DNA of 64,000 bases from Panulirus ornatus (Eukaryota; Arthropoda; Malacostraca; Decapoda; Palinuridae). Below are positions 38,501 to 54,100 of the stretch, one piece after another. The notes below the pieces were generated by a model. That model did not search any database, had not been told where the DNA came from, and was given only the letters and a program-made list of their open reading frames with translations. The stretch covers positions 15,046,275 through 15,110,274 of the forward strand of contig NC_092264.1 of the NCBI RefSeq assembly GCF_036320965.1. The letters are read 5' to 3'. Made by a program: the position numbers and the translations under genes. Within the stretch, counting starts at the first letter, position 1. Each line of letters starts with the position of its first letter.

Positions 38501-41500
38501 TTTGTATAGGTTTTCAAAAGAGAGAATGTTGGGGTGAAGAGAGTGTGAGAGTAAGTGAGCTTGGGAAGGAGACTTGTGTATGGAAGTACCAGGAGAGACT
38601 GAGTACAGAAGGGAAAAAAGGTGAGAACAAAGGACGTAAGGGGAGTGGGAGAGAAATGGGATGTTTTTAAGGAAGCAATGATAGCTTGCGCAAAAGATGC
38701 TTGTGGCATGAGAATGTGGGAGGTGAGCAGATTAGAAAGGGTAGCGAGTGGTGGGATGAAGAAGTAAGATTAATTAGTGAAAGAGAAGAGAGAGGCAGCA
38801 TTTGGACAATTTTGCAGGGAAAAATGCAAATGACTGGGAGATGTATAAAAGAGGAAGAGGCAAGAAAGAGGGCAAATGAGATTTGGGGGTGAGGAGTATC
38901 ATTAAATTTTATGGACAATAAAAAGATGATGGTGAATGAGATACCTGGTTAAAAAGGAGAGATATACATAAGTTCTTTCTTTCTTTTAAAACTATTCGCC
39001 ATTTCCCGCATTAGCGAGTAGCTTTTAAGAACAGAGGACTGGGAGTTATTTTGGAATATCCTCACCTGGCCCCCTCTGCCCCTTTCTTTGGAAAATTAAA
39101 AAATAAATGAGAGGGGAGGATTTCCAGCCCCCCGTCCTCCCTTTTAGTCGCCTTCTACGACAGGCAGGAATACATGGGAAAGTATTCTTAATCCCCTATC
39201 CCAGGGATAATATACATAATTTATATAAGTATAAGTATATAAGTATAAGGGGGTGACGTATTATTGACTGGTTGGTAAGGTTATTTTAATGTATGTATGA
39301 CCCATGATGAGGTGCCTGAGATGGCGGAATGCGTGCATAGTGCCATTGTACAAAGGCAAAGGGGATAAGAGTGAGTGCTCAAATTACAGAGGTATAAGTT
39401 TGTTGAGTATTCTGGTAAATTATATGGGAGGGTATTGTTTGAGAGGGTGAAGCATGTACAGAGCATCAGATTGGGGAAGAGCAGTGTGGTTTCAGAAGTG
39501 GTAGAGGATGTGTGGATCAGGTGTTTGCTTTGAAGAATGTATGTGAGAAATACTTAGAAAAGCAAATGGATTTGTATGTAGCATTTATGGATCTGGAGAA
39601 GGCATATGATAGAGTTGATAGAGATGCTCTGTGGAAGGTATTAAGAATATATGGTGTGGAAGGCAAGTTGTTAGAAGCAGTGAAAAGTTTTTATCGAGGA
39701 TGTAAGGCATGTGTACGTGTAGGAAGAGAGGAAAGTGACTGGTTCTCAGTGAATGTGGGTTTGCGGCAGGGGTGTGTGATGTCTCCATGGTTGTTTAATT
39801 TGTTTATGGATGGGGTTGTTAGGGAGGTAAATGCAAGAGTTTTGGAAAGAGGGGCAAGTATGAAGTCTGTTGGGGATGAGAGAGCTTGGGAAGTGAGTCA
39901 GTTGTTGTTCGCTGACGATACAGCGCTGGTGGCTGATTCATGTGAGAAACTGCAGAAGCTGGTGACTGAGTTTGGTAAAGTGTGTGAAAGAAGAAAGTTA
40001 AGAGTAAATGTGAATAAGAGCAAGGTTATTAGGTATAGTAGGGTTGAGGGTCAAGTCAATTGGGAGGTAAGTTTGAATGGAGAAAAACTGAAGGAAGTAA
40101 AGTGTTTTAGATATCTGGGAGTGGATCTGGCAGCAGATGGAACCATGGAAGCGGAAGTGGATCATAGGGTGGGGGAGGGGGCGAAAATCCTGGGAGCCTT
40201 GAAGAATGTGTGGAAGTCGAGAACATTATCTCGGAAAGCAAAAATGGGTATGTTTGAAGGAATAGTGGTTCCAACAATGTTGTATGGTTGCGAGGCGTGG
40301 GCTATGGATAGAATTGTTCGCAGGAGGATGGATGTGCTGGAAATGAGATGTTTGAGGACAATGTGTGGTGTGAGGTGGTTTGATCGAGTAAGTAACGTAA
40401 GGGTAAGAGAGATGTGTGGAAATAAAAAGAGCGTGGTTGAGAGAGCAGAAGAGGGTGTTTTGAAATGGTTTGGGCACATGGAGAGAATGAGTGAGGAAAG
40501 ATTGACCAAGAGGATATATGTGTCGGAGGTGGAGGGAACGAGGAGAAGTGGGAGACAAAATTGGAGGAGAAAGATGGAGTGAAAAAAATTTTGTGTGATC
40601 GGGGCCTGAACATGCAGGAGGGTGAAAGGAGGGCAAGGAATAGAGTGAATTGGATCGATGTGGTATACCGGGGTTGACGTGCTGTCAGTGGATTGAATCA
40701 GGGCATGTGAAGCGTCTGGGGGTAAACCATGGAAAGCTGTGTAGGTATGTATATTTGCGTGTGTGGATGTATGTATATACATGTGTATCTGGGTGGGTTG
40801 GGCCATTTCTTTCGTCTGTTTCCTTGCGCTACCTCACAAACGCGGGAGACAGCGGAAAAAAAAAAAAAAATCTGTATGTAAGTAGGAGATGTGGCCAGAA
40901 AACGTTATTGGATTACATCTTAATTGATAGGCGCACGAAAGATACTTTTGGATGTTAATGTGCTGCGAGGTGCAACTGGAGGGATGTCTGATCATTATCT
41001 TGTGGAGGAGAAGGTGAAGATTTCTAGAGGTTTTCAGAAAAGAAGAGAGAATGTTGGGGTAAAGAGAGTGGTGAGAGTAAGTGAGCTTGGGAAGGAGACA
41101 TGTGTGAGAAAGTACCAGGAGAGACTGAGTACAGAATGGAAAAAGTTGAGAACAAAGGACGTAAGGGGAGTGGGGGAGGAATGGGATGTACTTAGGGAAG
41201 CAGTGATGGCTTGTGCAAAAGATGCTTGTGGTGTGAGAAGTGTGGGAGGTGGGCAGACTAGAAAGGGTAGTGAGTGGTGGGAAGAAGAAGTAAGATTATT
41301 AGTGAAAGAGAAGAGAGAGACATTTGGACAATTTTTGCAGGGAAATAATGCAAATGACTGGGAGATGTATAAAAGAAAGAGGCAGGAGGTCAAGAGAAAG
41401 GTGCAAGAGGCAATAAAGAGGGCAAATGATAGTTGGGGTGAGAAAGTATCATTAAATTTTAGGGAGAACAAAAAGATGTTTTGGAATGAGGTAAATAAAG

Positions 41501-43713
41501 TGCGTAAGACAAGGGAACAAATGGGAACATCAGTGAAGGGGGTAAACGGGGAGGTGATAACAAGTAGTGGTGATGTGAGGAGATGGCGTGAATATTTTGA
41601 AGGTTTGTTGAATGTGTTTGATGATAGGGTGGCAGATATAGGGTGTTTTGGTCAAGATGGTGTGCAAAGTGAGAGGGTTAGGGAGAATGATTTGGTAAAC
41701 AGAGAAGAGGTAGTAAAAGCTTTGCGGAAGATGAAAGCTACAAGGCAGCAGGTTTGGATGATACTGCAGTGGAATTTATTAATAAAAATGGGGTGACTGT
41801 ATTGTTGACTGGTTGGTAAGGTTATTTAATGTATGTATGACTCATGGTGGGGTGCCTGAGGACTGGCGGAATGCTTGCATAGTGCCACTGTACAATGGCA
41901 AAGGAGATAAGAGTGAGACCTCAAATTACAGAGGTATAAGTTTGTTGAGTATTCCTGGTAAATTATATGGGAGGGTATTGTTTGAGAGTGTGAAGGCATG
42001 TACAGAGCATCAGATTGGGGAAGAGCAGTGTGGTTGCAGAGGTGGTAGAGGATGTGTGGATCAGGTGTTTGCTGTGAAGAATGTATGTGAGAAATACTTA
42101 GAAAAGCAAATGGATTGGTATGTAGCATTTATGGATCTGGAGAAGGCATATGATAGAGTTGATAGAGATGCTCTGTGGAAAGAATTAAGAATATATGGTG
42201 TGGGAGGTAAGTTGTTAGAAGCAGTGAAAAGTTTTTACTGAGGATGTAAGGCATGTGTCAGTGTAGGAAGAGAGGAAAGTGACTGGTTCTCAGTGAATGG
42301 TGGTTTACAGCAGGGGTGCGTGATGTCTCCATTGTTGTTTAATTTGTTTAAGGATGGGGTTGTTAGGGAGGTGAATGGAAGAGTTTTGGAAAGAGGGGCA
42401 AGTATGCAGTCTGTTGTGGATGAGGGAGCTTAGTTAGGGAGTCAGTTGTTTGCTGATGATACAGCACTGGTGGCTGATTCGGGTGAGAAACTGCAGAAGC
42501 TGGTGACTGAGTTTGGTAAGTGTATGAAAGAAAAAAGCTGAGAGTAAATGTGAATAAGAGCAAGGTTATTAGGTGCAGTAGGGTTGAGGGACAAGTCAAC
42601 TGGGAGGTAAGTTTGAATAGACAAAAACTGGAGGAAGTGAAGTGTTTTAGATATCTGGGAGTGGATTTGGCAGCGGATGGAACCATGGAAGCGGAAGTGA
42701 ATCATAGGGTGGGGGAGGGGGCGAAAGTTCTGGGAGTGTTGGAAATTGTGTGGAAGTCAAGAACGTTACCTTGGAAAGCAAAATTGGGTATGTTTCAAGG
42801 AATAGTGGTTCCAACAGTTATATGGTTGTGAGGCGTGGGCTATTGATAGAGTTGTTTGGAAGAGGGTGGATGTGCTGGAAATGAGATGTTTGAAGACAAT
42901 ATGTGGTGTGAGGTGGTTTGATCGAGTAAGTAATGAAAGGGTAAGAGAGATGAGTGGTAATAAAAAGTGTGGTTGAGAGACCAGAAGAGGGTGTTTTGAA
43001 ATGGTTTGGTCACATGGAGAGAATGAGTGAGGAAAGATTGACAAAGAAGATATATGTGTCAGAAGTGGAGGGAACGAGAAGTGGGAGACCAAATTGGAGG
43101 TGGAAAGATGGAGTGAAAAAGATTTTTAGTGATCGGGGCCTGAACATGCAGGAGGGTGAAAGGCGTGCAAGGAATAGAGTGAACTGGAACGATGTGGTAT
43201 ACCGGGGTCAACATGGTGTCAATGGATTGAACCAGGGCATGTGAAGTGTCTGGGGTAAACCATGGAAAGTTTTGTGGGGCCTGGATGTGGAAAGGGAACT
43301 GTGGTTTCAGTGCATTATACACGATAGCTAGAGAATGAGTGTGAACGAATGTGGCCTTTGTTGTCTTTTCCTAGCACTACCTCGAGCACATGAGGGGGAG
43401 GGAGTTTGCATTCCATGTGTGGTGGGGAGGCGACAGGAATGAATAAGGACAAACGGTATGAATTATGCACATGTGTATATATGTATATGTCTGTGTGTGT
43501 ATATATATGTACATGTTGAGATGTACAGGTATGTATATGTGCGTGTATGGACGCGTATGTATATACATGTGTATGTGGGTGGGTTGGGCCATTCTTTCAT
43601 CTGTTTCCTTGCGCTACCTAGCTAACACGGGAGACAACGACGAAAGAATGGCCCAACCCACCCACATACATATTTATATACATACACATCCACACATACA
43701 TACCTATACATTT

Positions 43714-43754
<41 letters not shown>

Positions 43755-45121
43755 TTTTGCTTTGTCGGTCTCCCGCGTTTGCGAGGTAGCGCAAGGAAAC
43801 AGACGAAAGAAATGGCCCAACCCACTCCCATACACATGTATATACATACGTCCACACACGCAAATATACATACCTACACAGCTTTCCATGGTTTACCCAG
43901 CGCTTCTCATGCCCTGATTCAATCCACTGACAGCATGTCAACCCCGGTATACCACATCGATCCAATTCACTCTATTCCTTGCCCTCCTTTCACCCTCCTG
44001 CATGTTCAGGCCCCGATCACACAAAATCTTTTTCACTCCATCTTTCCACCTCCAATTTGGTCTCCCACTTCTCCTCGTTCCCTCCACCTCTGACACATAT
44101 AACCTCTTGGTCAATCTTTCCTCACTCATTCTCTCCATGTGCCCAAACCATTTCAAAACACCCTCTTCTGCTCTCTCAACTACGCTCTTTTTATTTCCAC
44201 ACATCTCTCTTACCCTTACGTTACTTACTCGATCAAACCACCTCACACCACACATTGTCCTCAAACACCTCATTTCCAGCACATCCATCCTCCTGCGCAC
44301 AACTCTATCCATAGCCCACGCCTCACAACCATACAACATTGTTGGAACCACTATTCTTTCAAACATGCATATTTTTGCTTTCCGAGATAATGATCTCGAC
44401 TTCCACACATTCTTCAAGGCTCCCAGGATTTTTGCCCCCTCCCCCACCCTATGATCCACTTCCGCTTCCATGGTTGCATCCGCTGCCAGATCCATTCCCA
44501 GATATCTAAAACACTTTACTTCCTCCAGTTTTTCTCCATTCAAACTTACCTCCCAATTGACTTGACCCTCAACCCTACTGTACCTAATTACCTTGCTCTT
44601 ATTCACATTTACTCTTAACCTTCTTCTTTCACACACTTTACCAAACTCAGTCACCTGCTTCTGCAGTTTCTCACATGAATCAGCCACCAGCGCTGTATCA
44701 TCAGCGAACAACAACTGACTCACTTCCCAAGCTCTCTCATCCCCAACAGACTTCATACTTGCCCCTCTTTCCAAAACTCTTGCATTCATCTCCCTACCAA
44801 CCCCATCCATAAACAAATTAAACAACCATGGAGACATCACACACCCCTGCCTACATTCACTGAGAACCAATCACTTTCCTCTCTTCCTACACGTACACAT
44901 GCCTTACATCCTCGATAAAAACTTGTCACTGCTTCTAACAACTTGCCTCCCACACCATATATTCTTAATACCTTCCACAGAGCATCTCTATCAACTCTAT
45001 CATATGCCTACTCCATATCCATAAATGCTACATACAAATCCATTTGCTTTTCTAAGTATTTCCCACATACATTCTTCAAAGCAAACACCTGATCCACACA
45101 TCCTCTACCACTTCTGAAACC

Positions 45122-45154
<33 letters not shown>

Positions 45155-48100
45155 TTTTTTTTATACTTTGTCGCTGTCTCCCGCGTTTGCGAGGTAGCGC
45201 AAGGAAACAGACGAAAGAAATGGCCCAACCCCCCCCATACACATGTACATACACACGTCCACACACGCAAATATACATACCTACACAGCTTTCCTTGGTT
45301 TACCCCGGACGCTTCACATGCCTTGATTCAATCCACTGACAGCACGTCAACCCCTGTATACCACATCGCTCCAATTCACTCTATTCCTTGCCCTCCTTTC
45401 ACCCTCCTGCATGTTCAGGCCCCGATCACACAAAATCCTTTTCACTCCATCTTTCCACCTCCAATTTGGTCTCCCTCTTCTCCTCGTTCCCTCCACCTCC
45501 GACACATATATCCTCTTGGTCAATCTTTCCTCACTCATTCTCTCCATGTGCCCAAACCATTTCAAAACACCCTCTTCTGCTCTCTCAACCACGCTCTTTT
45601 TATTTCCACACATCTCTCTTACCCTTACGTTACTTACTCGATCAAACCACCTCACACCACACATTGTCCTCAAACATCTCATTTCCAGCACATCCATCCT
45701 CCTGCGCACAACTCTATCCATAGCCCACGCCTCGCAACCATACAACATTGTTGGAACTACTATTCCTTCAAACATACCCATTTTTGCTTTCCGGGATAAT
45801 GTTCTCGACTTCCACACATTTTTCAAGGCTCCCAAAAATTTTCGCCCCCTCCCCCACCCTATGATCCACTTCCGCTTCCATGGTTCCATCCGCTGACAGA
45901 TCCACTCCCAGATATCTAAAACACTTCACTTCCTCCAGTTTTTCTCCATTCAAACTCACCTCCCAATTGACTTGACCCTCAACCCTACTGTACCTAATAA
46001 CCTTGCTCTTATTCACATTTACTCTTAACTTTCTTCTTCCACACACTTTACCAAACTCCGTCACCAGCTTCTTCAGTTTCTCACATGAATCCGCCACCAG
46101 CGCTGTATCATCAGCGAACAACAACTGACTCACTTCCCAAGCTCTCTCATCCCCAACAGACTTCATACTTGCCCCTCTTTCCAAGACTCTTGCATTTACC
46201 TCCCTAACAACCCCATCCATAAACAAATTAAACAACCATGGAGACATCACACACCCCTGCCGCAAACCTACATTCACTGAGAACCAATCACTTTCCTCTC
46301 TTCCTACACGTACACATGCCTTACATCCTCGATAAAAACTTTTCACTGCTTCTAACAACTTGCCTCCCACACCATATATTCTTAATACCTTCCACAGAGC
46401 ATCTCTATCAACTCTATCATATGCCTTCTCCAGATCCATAAATGCTACATACAAATCCATTTGCTTTTCTAAGTATTTCTCGCATACATTCTTCAAAGCA
46501 AACACCTGATCCACACATCCTCTACCACTTCTGAAACCACACTGCTCTTCCCCAATCTGATGCTCTGTACATGCCTTCACCCTCTCAATCAATACTCTCC
46601 CATATAGTTTACCAGGAATACTCAACAAACTTATACCTCTGTAATTTGAGCACTCACTCTTATCCCCTTTGCCTTTGTACAATGGCACTATGCACGCATT
46701 CCGCCAATCCTCAGGCACCTCACCATGAGTCATACATACATTAAATAACCTTACCAACCAGTCAACAATACAGTCACCCCCTTTTTTAATAAATTCCACT
46801 GCAATACCATCCAAACCTGCTGCCTTGCCGGCTTTCATCTTCCGCAAAGCTTTTACTACCTCCTCTCTGTTTACCAAATCATTTTCCCTAACCCTCTCAC
46901 TTTGCACACCACCTCGACCCAAACACCCTATATCTGCCACTCTGTCATCAGACACATTCAACAAACCTTCAAAATACTCATTCCATCTCCTTCTCACATC
47001 ACCACTACTTGTTATCACCTCCCCATTTACGCCCTTCACACATAGACATATGCATATATACATATGTACATAATTCATTCTTGCTGCCTTTATTTATTCC
47101 CATCACCACCCTGTCACACATGAAATGACACTCCCCTCCCACCCGCACGCGCGTGAGGTAGCGCTAAAAAAAGACAACAAAGGCCACATTCGTTCACACT
47201 CAGTCTCTAGCTGTCATGTATATATATACACAACAATTCAAATTATATGAAGTTATGGCTTCAGTGAATACACATGTAAATAATCATGTCTATGATCATT
47301 TCATGAAATTACAAAAACAATCTTCAATGATACCTTGAGGAAGAGCAGAATATATCGTGCGAAGTTGCTGAGTGTGTGATCCATTGTCTAACAAACGATC
47401 AGCTTCATCTAAAATAAGAATCCTTAAGCTGCTTACTAAGAGATGCGTCTTGTTACATCCCGTCAAAGCATCAGTCAGTCTACCTGGGGTTCCTACAACT
47501 AATACATTACCTGTTCAACAGAAAATTTATGATTAATGTCAATTAGTGAAAGAAACAGAAATGATTTCATAAACTAAATCAAGGCCTGTGAAGCATAATG
47601 AAAGACAAAAAACACTTAAAGTCTGGCTCATTCCTAAAGCTTTGAGATGAAAATGAAAGGAAGAGGTATGTATCTGAAAGTCTATAAGGACTTTTGAAGG
47701 AAACAAAATATTTGAAATATGATATTTAGTAAAATTCAACAGTAACAAGAGATTACTTCACTAGATGTGGTTTTAGAAGAGTTGGTTAAAAAAGCACAAA
47801 AAAATTGAGCACGATACAGACACTTCTCAATTTATGCATAATTGATTTATGCCATTTTCAGATTATGCATAGCCCAATTACACCTTTTTTAATCAATGTG
47901 GGCTTAAGTCTGAAATAACACAATCATCACTGGGCTGGAAGAGTGGTGGTGTAGTGCTGCCAGTGCCAAGCAAGAAGTATATGTATTATTAGGTATGGAT
48001 ACAGTCTATAGCCTTAGAGTACTAAAGTACTTTGTGCTGCAGTATACTGTATATTGCATATTTTGTCCCTAGCAACATATCCCCAAAGCATCTTTTAAGT

Positions 48101-51100
48101 TCTTCTGCTCAAACATTTTGAGAGGTGTGAATACACAGCTGATAATAAGCAAGCCCTTGAACTTTGTCAATCTACTTTTCAGACTATTCATGATAGTGCA
48201 GAAAAGATCAAGAAGAGTGCCAAGAGTGGAATATCAATCAGTGCATCTAAGACCTCATATTCCAAAAGTTTGATTATGGAGAGAATGGAACAAATGTTGA
48301 GCACATGAATCAAACACAAAACTCATGAAAATGTTCCCATTTGCATGCTTGTGATACAAGTAAAGGCCTAGAGTTTACATGAAGACTTGCCAGCAGAAGA
48401 AGGAGCAGCAAAGACATTTCAAGTAAATCCCGGTTGGTTTGCTAACTCTAGAAAGTGCTACAACTGCAACAAAATCAAGATAGTTGGTGAGGCTATTTCT
48501 GCTGATGTCATTGCAAATGAAAATTTCCCAGAAACCCTCACAACCATTTTTGAGGAAGGTGATGATTCTCCTAAGCAGATTTTTGATGTGGATGAGGCCT
48601 GATTACTGAGGGGAAATGCCTCATAAATGTGCAATGCCAATAAAGAGAAGACTGCATCGGGATTCAAAGTTATTTTCTGTTTTTCGTAATAAAATTCCAC
48701 AAGCTCTTCACCACTTGCATTTAAAACACTGAACACCCCATGTACACCAATTATACCCTCAAATGCCATATTACTCACCTTTGGATTCAAATCATCGATC
48801 ACTATAGCCCGGTCTCATGCATCAAAGCTGCTAACACACTCACTCAGCTGCTCCCAAAACACTTGCCTCTCATGATCTTTCTTCTCATGACCAGGTGCAT
48901 AGGCACCAATAACCACCCATCTCTCACGATCCACTTTCAGTTTTACCCATATCAATCTAGAGTTTACTCTCTTACACTATATCACATACTCCCACAACTC
49001 CTGCTTCAGGAGTAATGCTACTCTCTCCTTTGCTCTTATCCTCTCACCAACCCCTGACTTTACTCCCAAGACATTCCCAAACCACTCTTCCCCTTTACCC
49101 TTGAGCTTCGTTTCACTTAGAGTCAAAACATCCTGGTTCCTATCCTCAAACATATTACCAATCTCTCCTTTTTTTTTTTTCATCTTGGTTACATCCACAC
49201 ACATTTAAACACTCCAATCTGGATTTGTGTGCTGAAAAAGGACTGGTGATTGGGAATACCTGGTTTAAAAAGAGAGATATACATAAGTATATGTATGTGA
49301 GTAGGAGATATGGCCAGAGGGCATTACTGGATTATGTTAACTGATTGGAAGGGAGTTCATGATTGATGCAGGTAACAAGTAAAGTAAACAATGAGGGGTG
49401 GGTGATTGATGATCCTTATGCACCTGGCAATGAGAAAAGTGAAAAAAAGGGGATACTTTTTGGAAAAAGCCTTGTGAATGCATTGGCAATATTGATGCAA
49501 GGGATTGGATCCTTCAGGTAGGTATTTCAATAAAAGAGTAAACAATGTGGTAGTTGAGGGTAAAACTAGGGGGCACACCCAAAGTAAACAAAAGTGGGGA
49601 ACAGCTTATCAAGTTGCGCGTTGCAAAAGGGATTAAAGACTGGAAATGGTTGAAATTAAAAGGTACAAGCATAAGCTTACATGGGTTGGGATAAGGTCAC
49701 TGGGCATTACTGGATTATGTGCTAATTGACAGGCATGCACAGAAGAGGTAGTTGGATGTGAATATGTGGAGAGAGGCAGCAGGTGGGATGCATGATCGTT
49801 TCTTGGTGAGGGACAGTGTAAAAGTTTGTAGTGGTTTCATGAAAAGAGGAAATGACATGTGTGGGAAAGAAGTGGTGAAAGTACAGTACCATAATCTTAG
49901 CCCAATCAATATTCCACACATCATGAATGTCCATGGAGATTCGCTGTTACTACTCTTGGCAACATATGATGTTTTCTTTTCTTTTACAACATTCATGCAT
50001 CAGGCCAAAATTCAATTTGCAGTGAAGGGGTTGATACAACAAAAGTACTCACAAGTCATATTATGGAAAACCTATAAATAAAAACTAACACCAATCTAGC
50101 CTTTAAATTAAAGGCAAAATTGAAGACATAGACATACCCAGCTGATTCACATAGCACCAAGACAAACAAGTGATAGAATGGAGATGGCACGATGTGTTCT
50201 ATCACCTCACCATCTCTGTACCATAATCTTAGCCCAATCAATATTCCACACATCATGAATGTCCATGGAGATTCGCTGTTACTACTCTTGGCAACATATG
50301 ATGTTTTCTTTTCTTTTACAACATTCATGCATCAGGCCAAAATTCAATTTGCAGTGAAGGGGTTGATACAACAAAAGTACTCACAAGTCATATTATGGAA
50401 AACCTATAAATAAAAACTAACACCAATCTAGCCTTTAAATTAAAGGCAAAATTGAAGACATAGACATACCCAGCTGATTCACATAGCACCAAGACAAACA
50501 AGTGATAGAATGGAGATGGCACGATGTGTTCTATCACCTCACCATCTCTGTCATGCAACATCATAAGCCTATTCAAGTGATATCATAGTCATTAGGCTCC
50601 TGTAAACGAGCATCTGCCGGCCTCATATGCTTTATGACTGATGAAGGGGAGGGATCAAACCTTCATAGCCACACCTCATCTTGTAGTGGTAAGAACGGGA
50701 TGTAACCTCAAGTTAGCTTGTGGTCTTTCAGATGCTCGCAGACTGTCCATGTGAGAATTTTAGATTATGTGATCATAATTTTGGGTCTCTACTGCTTACT
50801 GAAAATGATGGATGGGTGTTTACTATGTACTCCACTTTTGTTAATAGCAGCTTAGTGGCAATGACACTAAGAACAATGTGTAACGTATGATTACAGGTCT
50901 TTCACTTCCTCCAAAACTCGTAAATACTTTCTACTGTCTTTTCTTTTACTGTTTCATAATTCTATACTTAAATCAAAGCCTTGCAATGATGCAGACTTTT
51001 GTCAGTGTCTGGAGCCTAAAGAAAGAAAAAAAAGGAATCTAGTCAACTTACAATGAAATAAGTCATTCAAATACTGCTATTACCCTCTTTCAAGTCTTCA

Positions 51101-54100
51101 TCTTTCAATTTTGTGCCTCCAGTAAGTGTCTGGGATGAAAATCCATGTGCTTCTGCAAGTGGCTGAAGGACAAGTGCTATCTGCTGTGCCAGTTCTCTTG
51201 TTGGAGAGATTATGAGAGCTCCAACACCTGTTATGGAAATCATCAACAGTTTTAGAAGTGAATAAAACATGTACACCAAGAAACAATTGAGCATCTTATC
51301 ACTGTAATACATCTTCCTAGATTTATTTTTTTATTATACTTTGTTGCTGTCTCCCGCGTTTGCGAGGTAGCGCAAGGTAACAGACGAAAGAAATGGCCCA
51401 ACCCCCCCCTATACACATGTAAATACATACAACCACACACGCAAATATACATACCTACACAGCTTTCCATGGTTTACCCCAGACGCTTCACATGCCTTGA
51501 TTCAATCCACTGACAGCACGTCAACCCCGGTATACCACATCGCTCCAATTCACTCTATTCCTTGCCCTCCTTTCACCCTCCTGCATGTTCAGGCCCCGAT
51601 CACACAAAATCTTTTTCACTCCATCTTTCCACCTCCAATTTGGTCTCCCTCTTCTCCTCGTTCCCTCCACCTCCGACACATATATCCTCTTGGTCAATCT
51701 TTCCTCACTCATTCTCTCCATGTGCCCAAACCACTTCAAAACACCCTCTTCTGCTCTCTAAACCACCCCTTTTTATTTCCACACATCTCTCTTACCCTTA
51801 CGTTACTCACTCGATCAAACCACCTCACACCACACATTGTCCTCAAACATCTCATTTCCAGCACATCCATCCTCCTGCGCACAACTCTATCCATAGCCCA
51901 CGCCTCGCAACCATACAACATTGTTGGAACCACTATTCCTTCAAACATACCCATTTTTGCTTTCCGAGATATTGTTCTCGACTTCCACACATTCTTCAAG
52001 GCCCCCAGAATTTTCGCCCCCTCCCCCACCCTATGATCCACTTCCGCTTCCATGGTTCCATCCGCTGCCAGATCCACTCCCAGATATCTAAAACACTTCA
52101 CTTCCTCCAGTTTTTCTCCATTCAAACTCACCTCCCAATTGACTTGACCCTCAACCCTACTGTACCTAATAACCTTGCTCTTATTCACATTTACTCTTAA
52201 CTTTCTTCTTCCACACACTTTACCAAACTCAGTCACCAGCTTCTGCAGTTTCTCACATGAATCAGCCACCAGCGCTGTATCATCAGCGAACAACAACTGA
52301 CTCACTTCCCAAGCTCTCTCATCCCCAACAGACTTCATACTTGCCCCTCTTTCCAAAACTCTTGCATTTACCTCCCTAACAACCCCATCCATAAACAAAT
52401 TAAACAACCATGGAGACATCACACACCCCTGCCGCAAACCTACATTCACTGAGAACCAATCACTTTCCTCTCTTCCTACACGTACACATGCCTTACATCC
52501 TCGATAAAAACTTTTCACTGCTTCTAACAACTTTCCTCCCACACCATATATTCTTAATACCTTCCACAGAGCATCTCTATCAACTCTATCATATGCCTAC
52601 TCCATATCCATAAATGCTACATACAAATCCATTTGCTTTTCTAAGTATTTCTCACATACATTCTTCAAAGCAAACACCTGATCCACGCATCCTCTACCAC
52701 TTCTGAAACCACACTGCTCTTCCCCAATCTGATGCTCTGTACATGCCTTCACCCTCTCAATCAATACCCTCCCATATAATTTACCAGGAATACTCAACAA
52801 ACTTATACCTCTGTAATTTGAGCACTCACTCTTATCCCCTTTGCCTTTGTACAATGGCACTATGCACGCATTCCGCCAATCCTCAGGCACCTTACCATGA
52901 GTCATACATACATCAAATAACCTTACCAACCAGTCAACAATACAGTCACCCCCTTTTTTAATAAATTCCACTGCAATACCATCCAAACCTGCTGCCTTGC
53001 CAGCTTTCATCTTCTGCAAAGCTTTCACTACCTCTTCTCTGTTTACCAAATCATTTTCCCTAACCCTCTCACTTTGCACACCACCTCGACCAAAACACCC
53101 TATATCTGCCACTCTATCATCAAACACATTCAACAAACCTTCAAAATACTCACTCCATCTCCTTCTCACATCACCACTACTTGTTATCACCTCCCCATTT
53201 GCGCCCTTCACTGAAGTTCCCATTTGCTCCCTTGTCTTACGCACTTTATTTACCTCCTTCCAGAACATCTTTTTATTCTCCCTAAAATTTAATGATACTC
53301 TCTCACCCCAACTCTCATTTGCCCTTTTTTTCACCTCTTGCACCTTTCTCTTGACCTCCTGTCTCTTTCTTTTATACATCTCCCACTCAATTGCATTTTT
53401 TCCCTGCAAAAATCGTCCAAATGCCTCTCTCTTCTCTTTCACTAATACTCTTACTTCTTCATCCCACCACTCACTACCCTTTCTAATCAACCCACCTCCC
53501 ACTCTTCTCATGCCACAAGCATCTTTTGCGCAATCCATCACTGATTCCCTAAATACATCCCATTCCTCCCCCACTCCCCTTACTTCCATTGTTCTCACCT
53601 TTTTCCATTCTGTACTCAGTCTCTCCTGGTACTTCCTCACACAGGTCTCCTTCCCAAGCTCACTTACTCTCACCACCCTCTTCACCCCAACATTCACTCT
53701 TCCCTTCTGAAAACCCATACAAATCTTCACCTTAGCCTCCACAAGATAATGATCAGACATCCCTCCAGTTGCACCTCTCAGCACATTACCATCCAAAAGT
53801 CTCTCTTTCGCATGCCTGTCAATTAACACGTAATCCAATAACGCTCTCTGGCCATCTCTCCTACTTACATAAGTATACTTATGTATATTTCGCTTTTTAA
53901 ACCAGGTATTCCCAATCATCAGTCCTTTTTCAGCACATAAATCTACAAGCTCTTCACCATTTCCATTTACAACACTGAACACCCCATGTATACCAATTAT
54001 TCCCTCAACTGCCACATTACTCACCTTTGCATTCAAATCACCCATCACTATAACCCGGTCTCGTGCATCAAAACCACTAACACACTCATTCAGCTGCTCC

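Noticed and set aside
48387..48602. Small plus-strand gene of 71 codons with a CYNCNK zinc-knuckle-like string
   Set aside because: The surrounding frame is a decayed Tigger transposase; the methionine and the cysteines are incidental.
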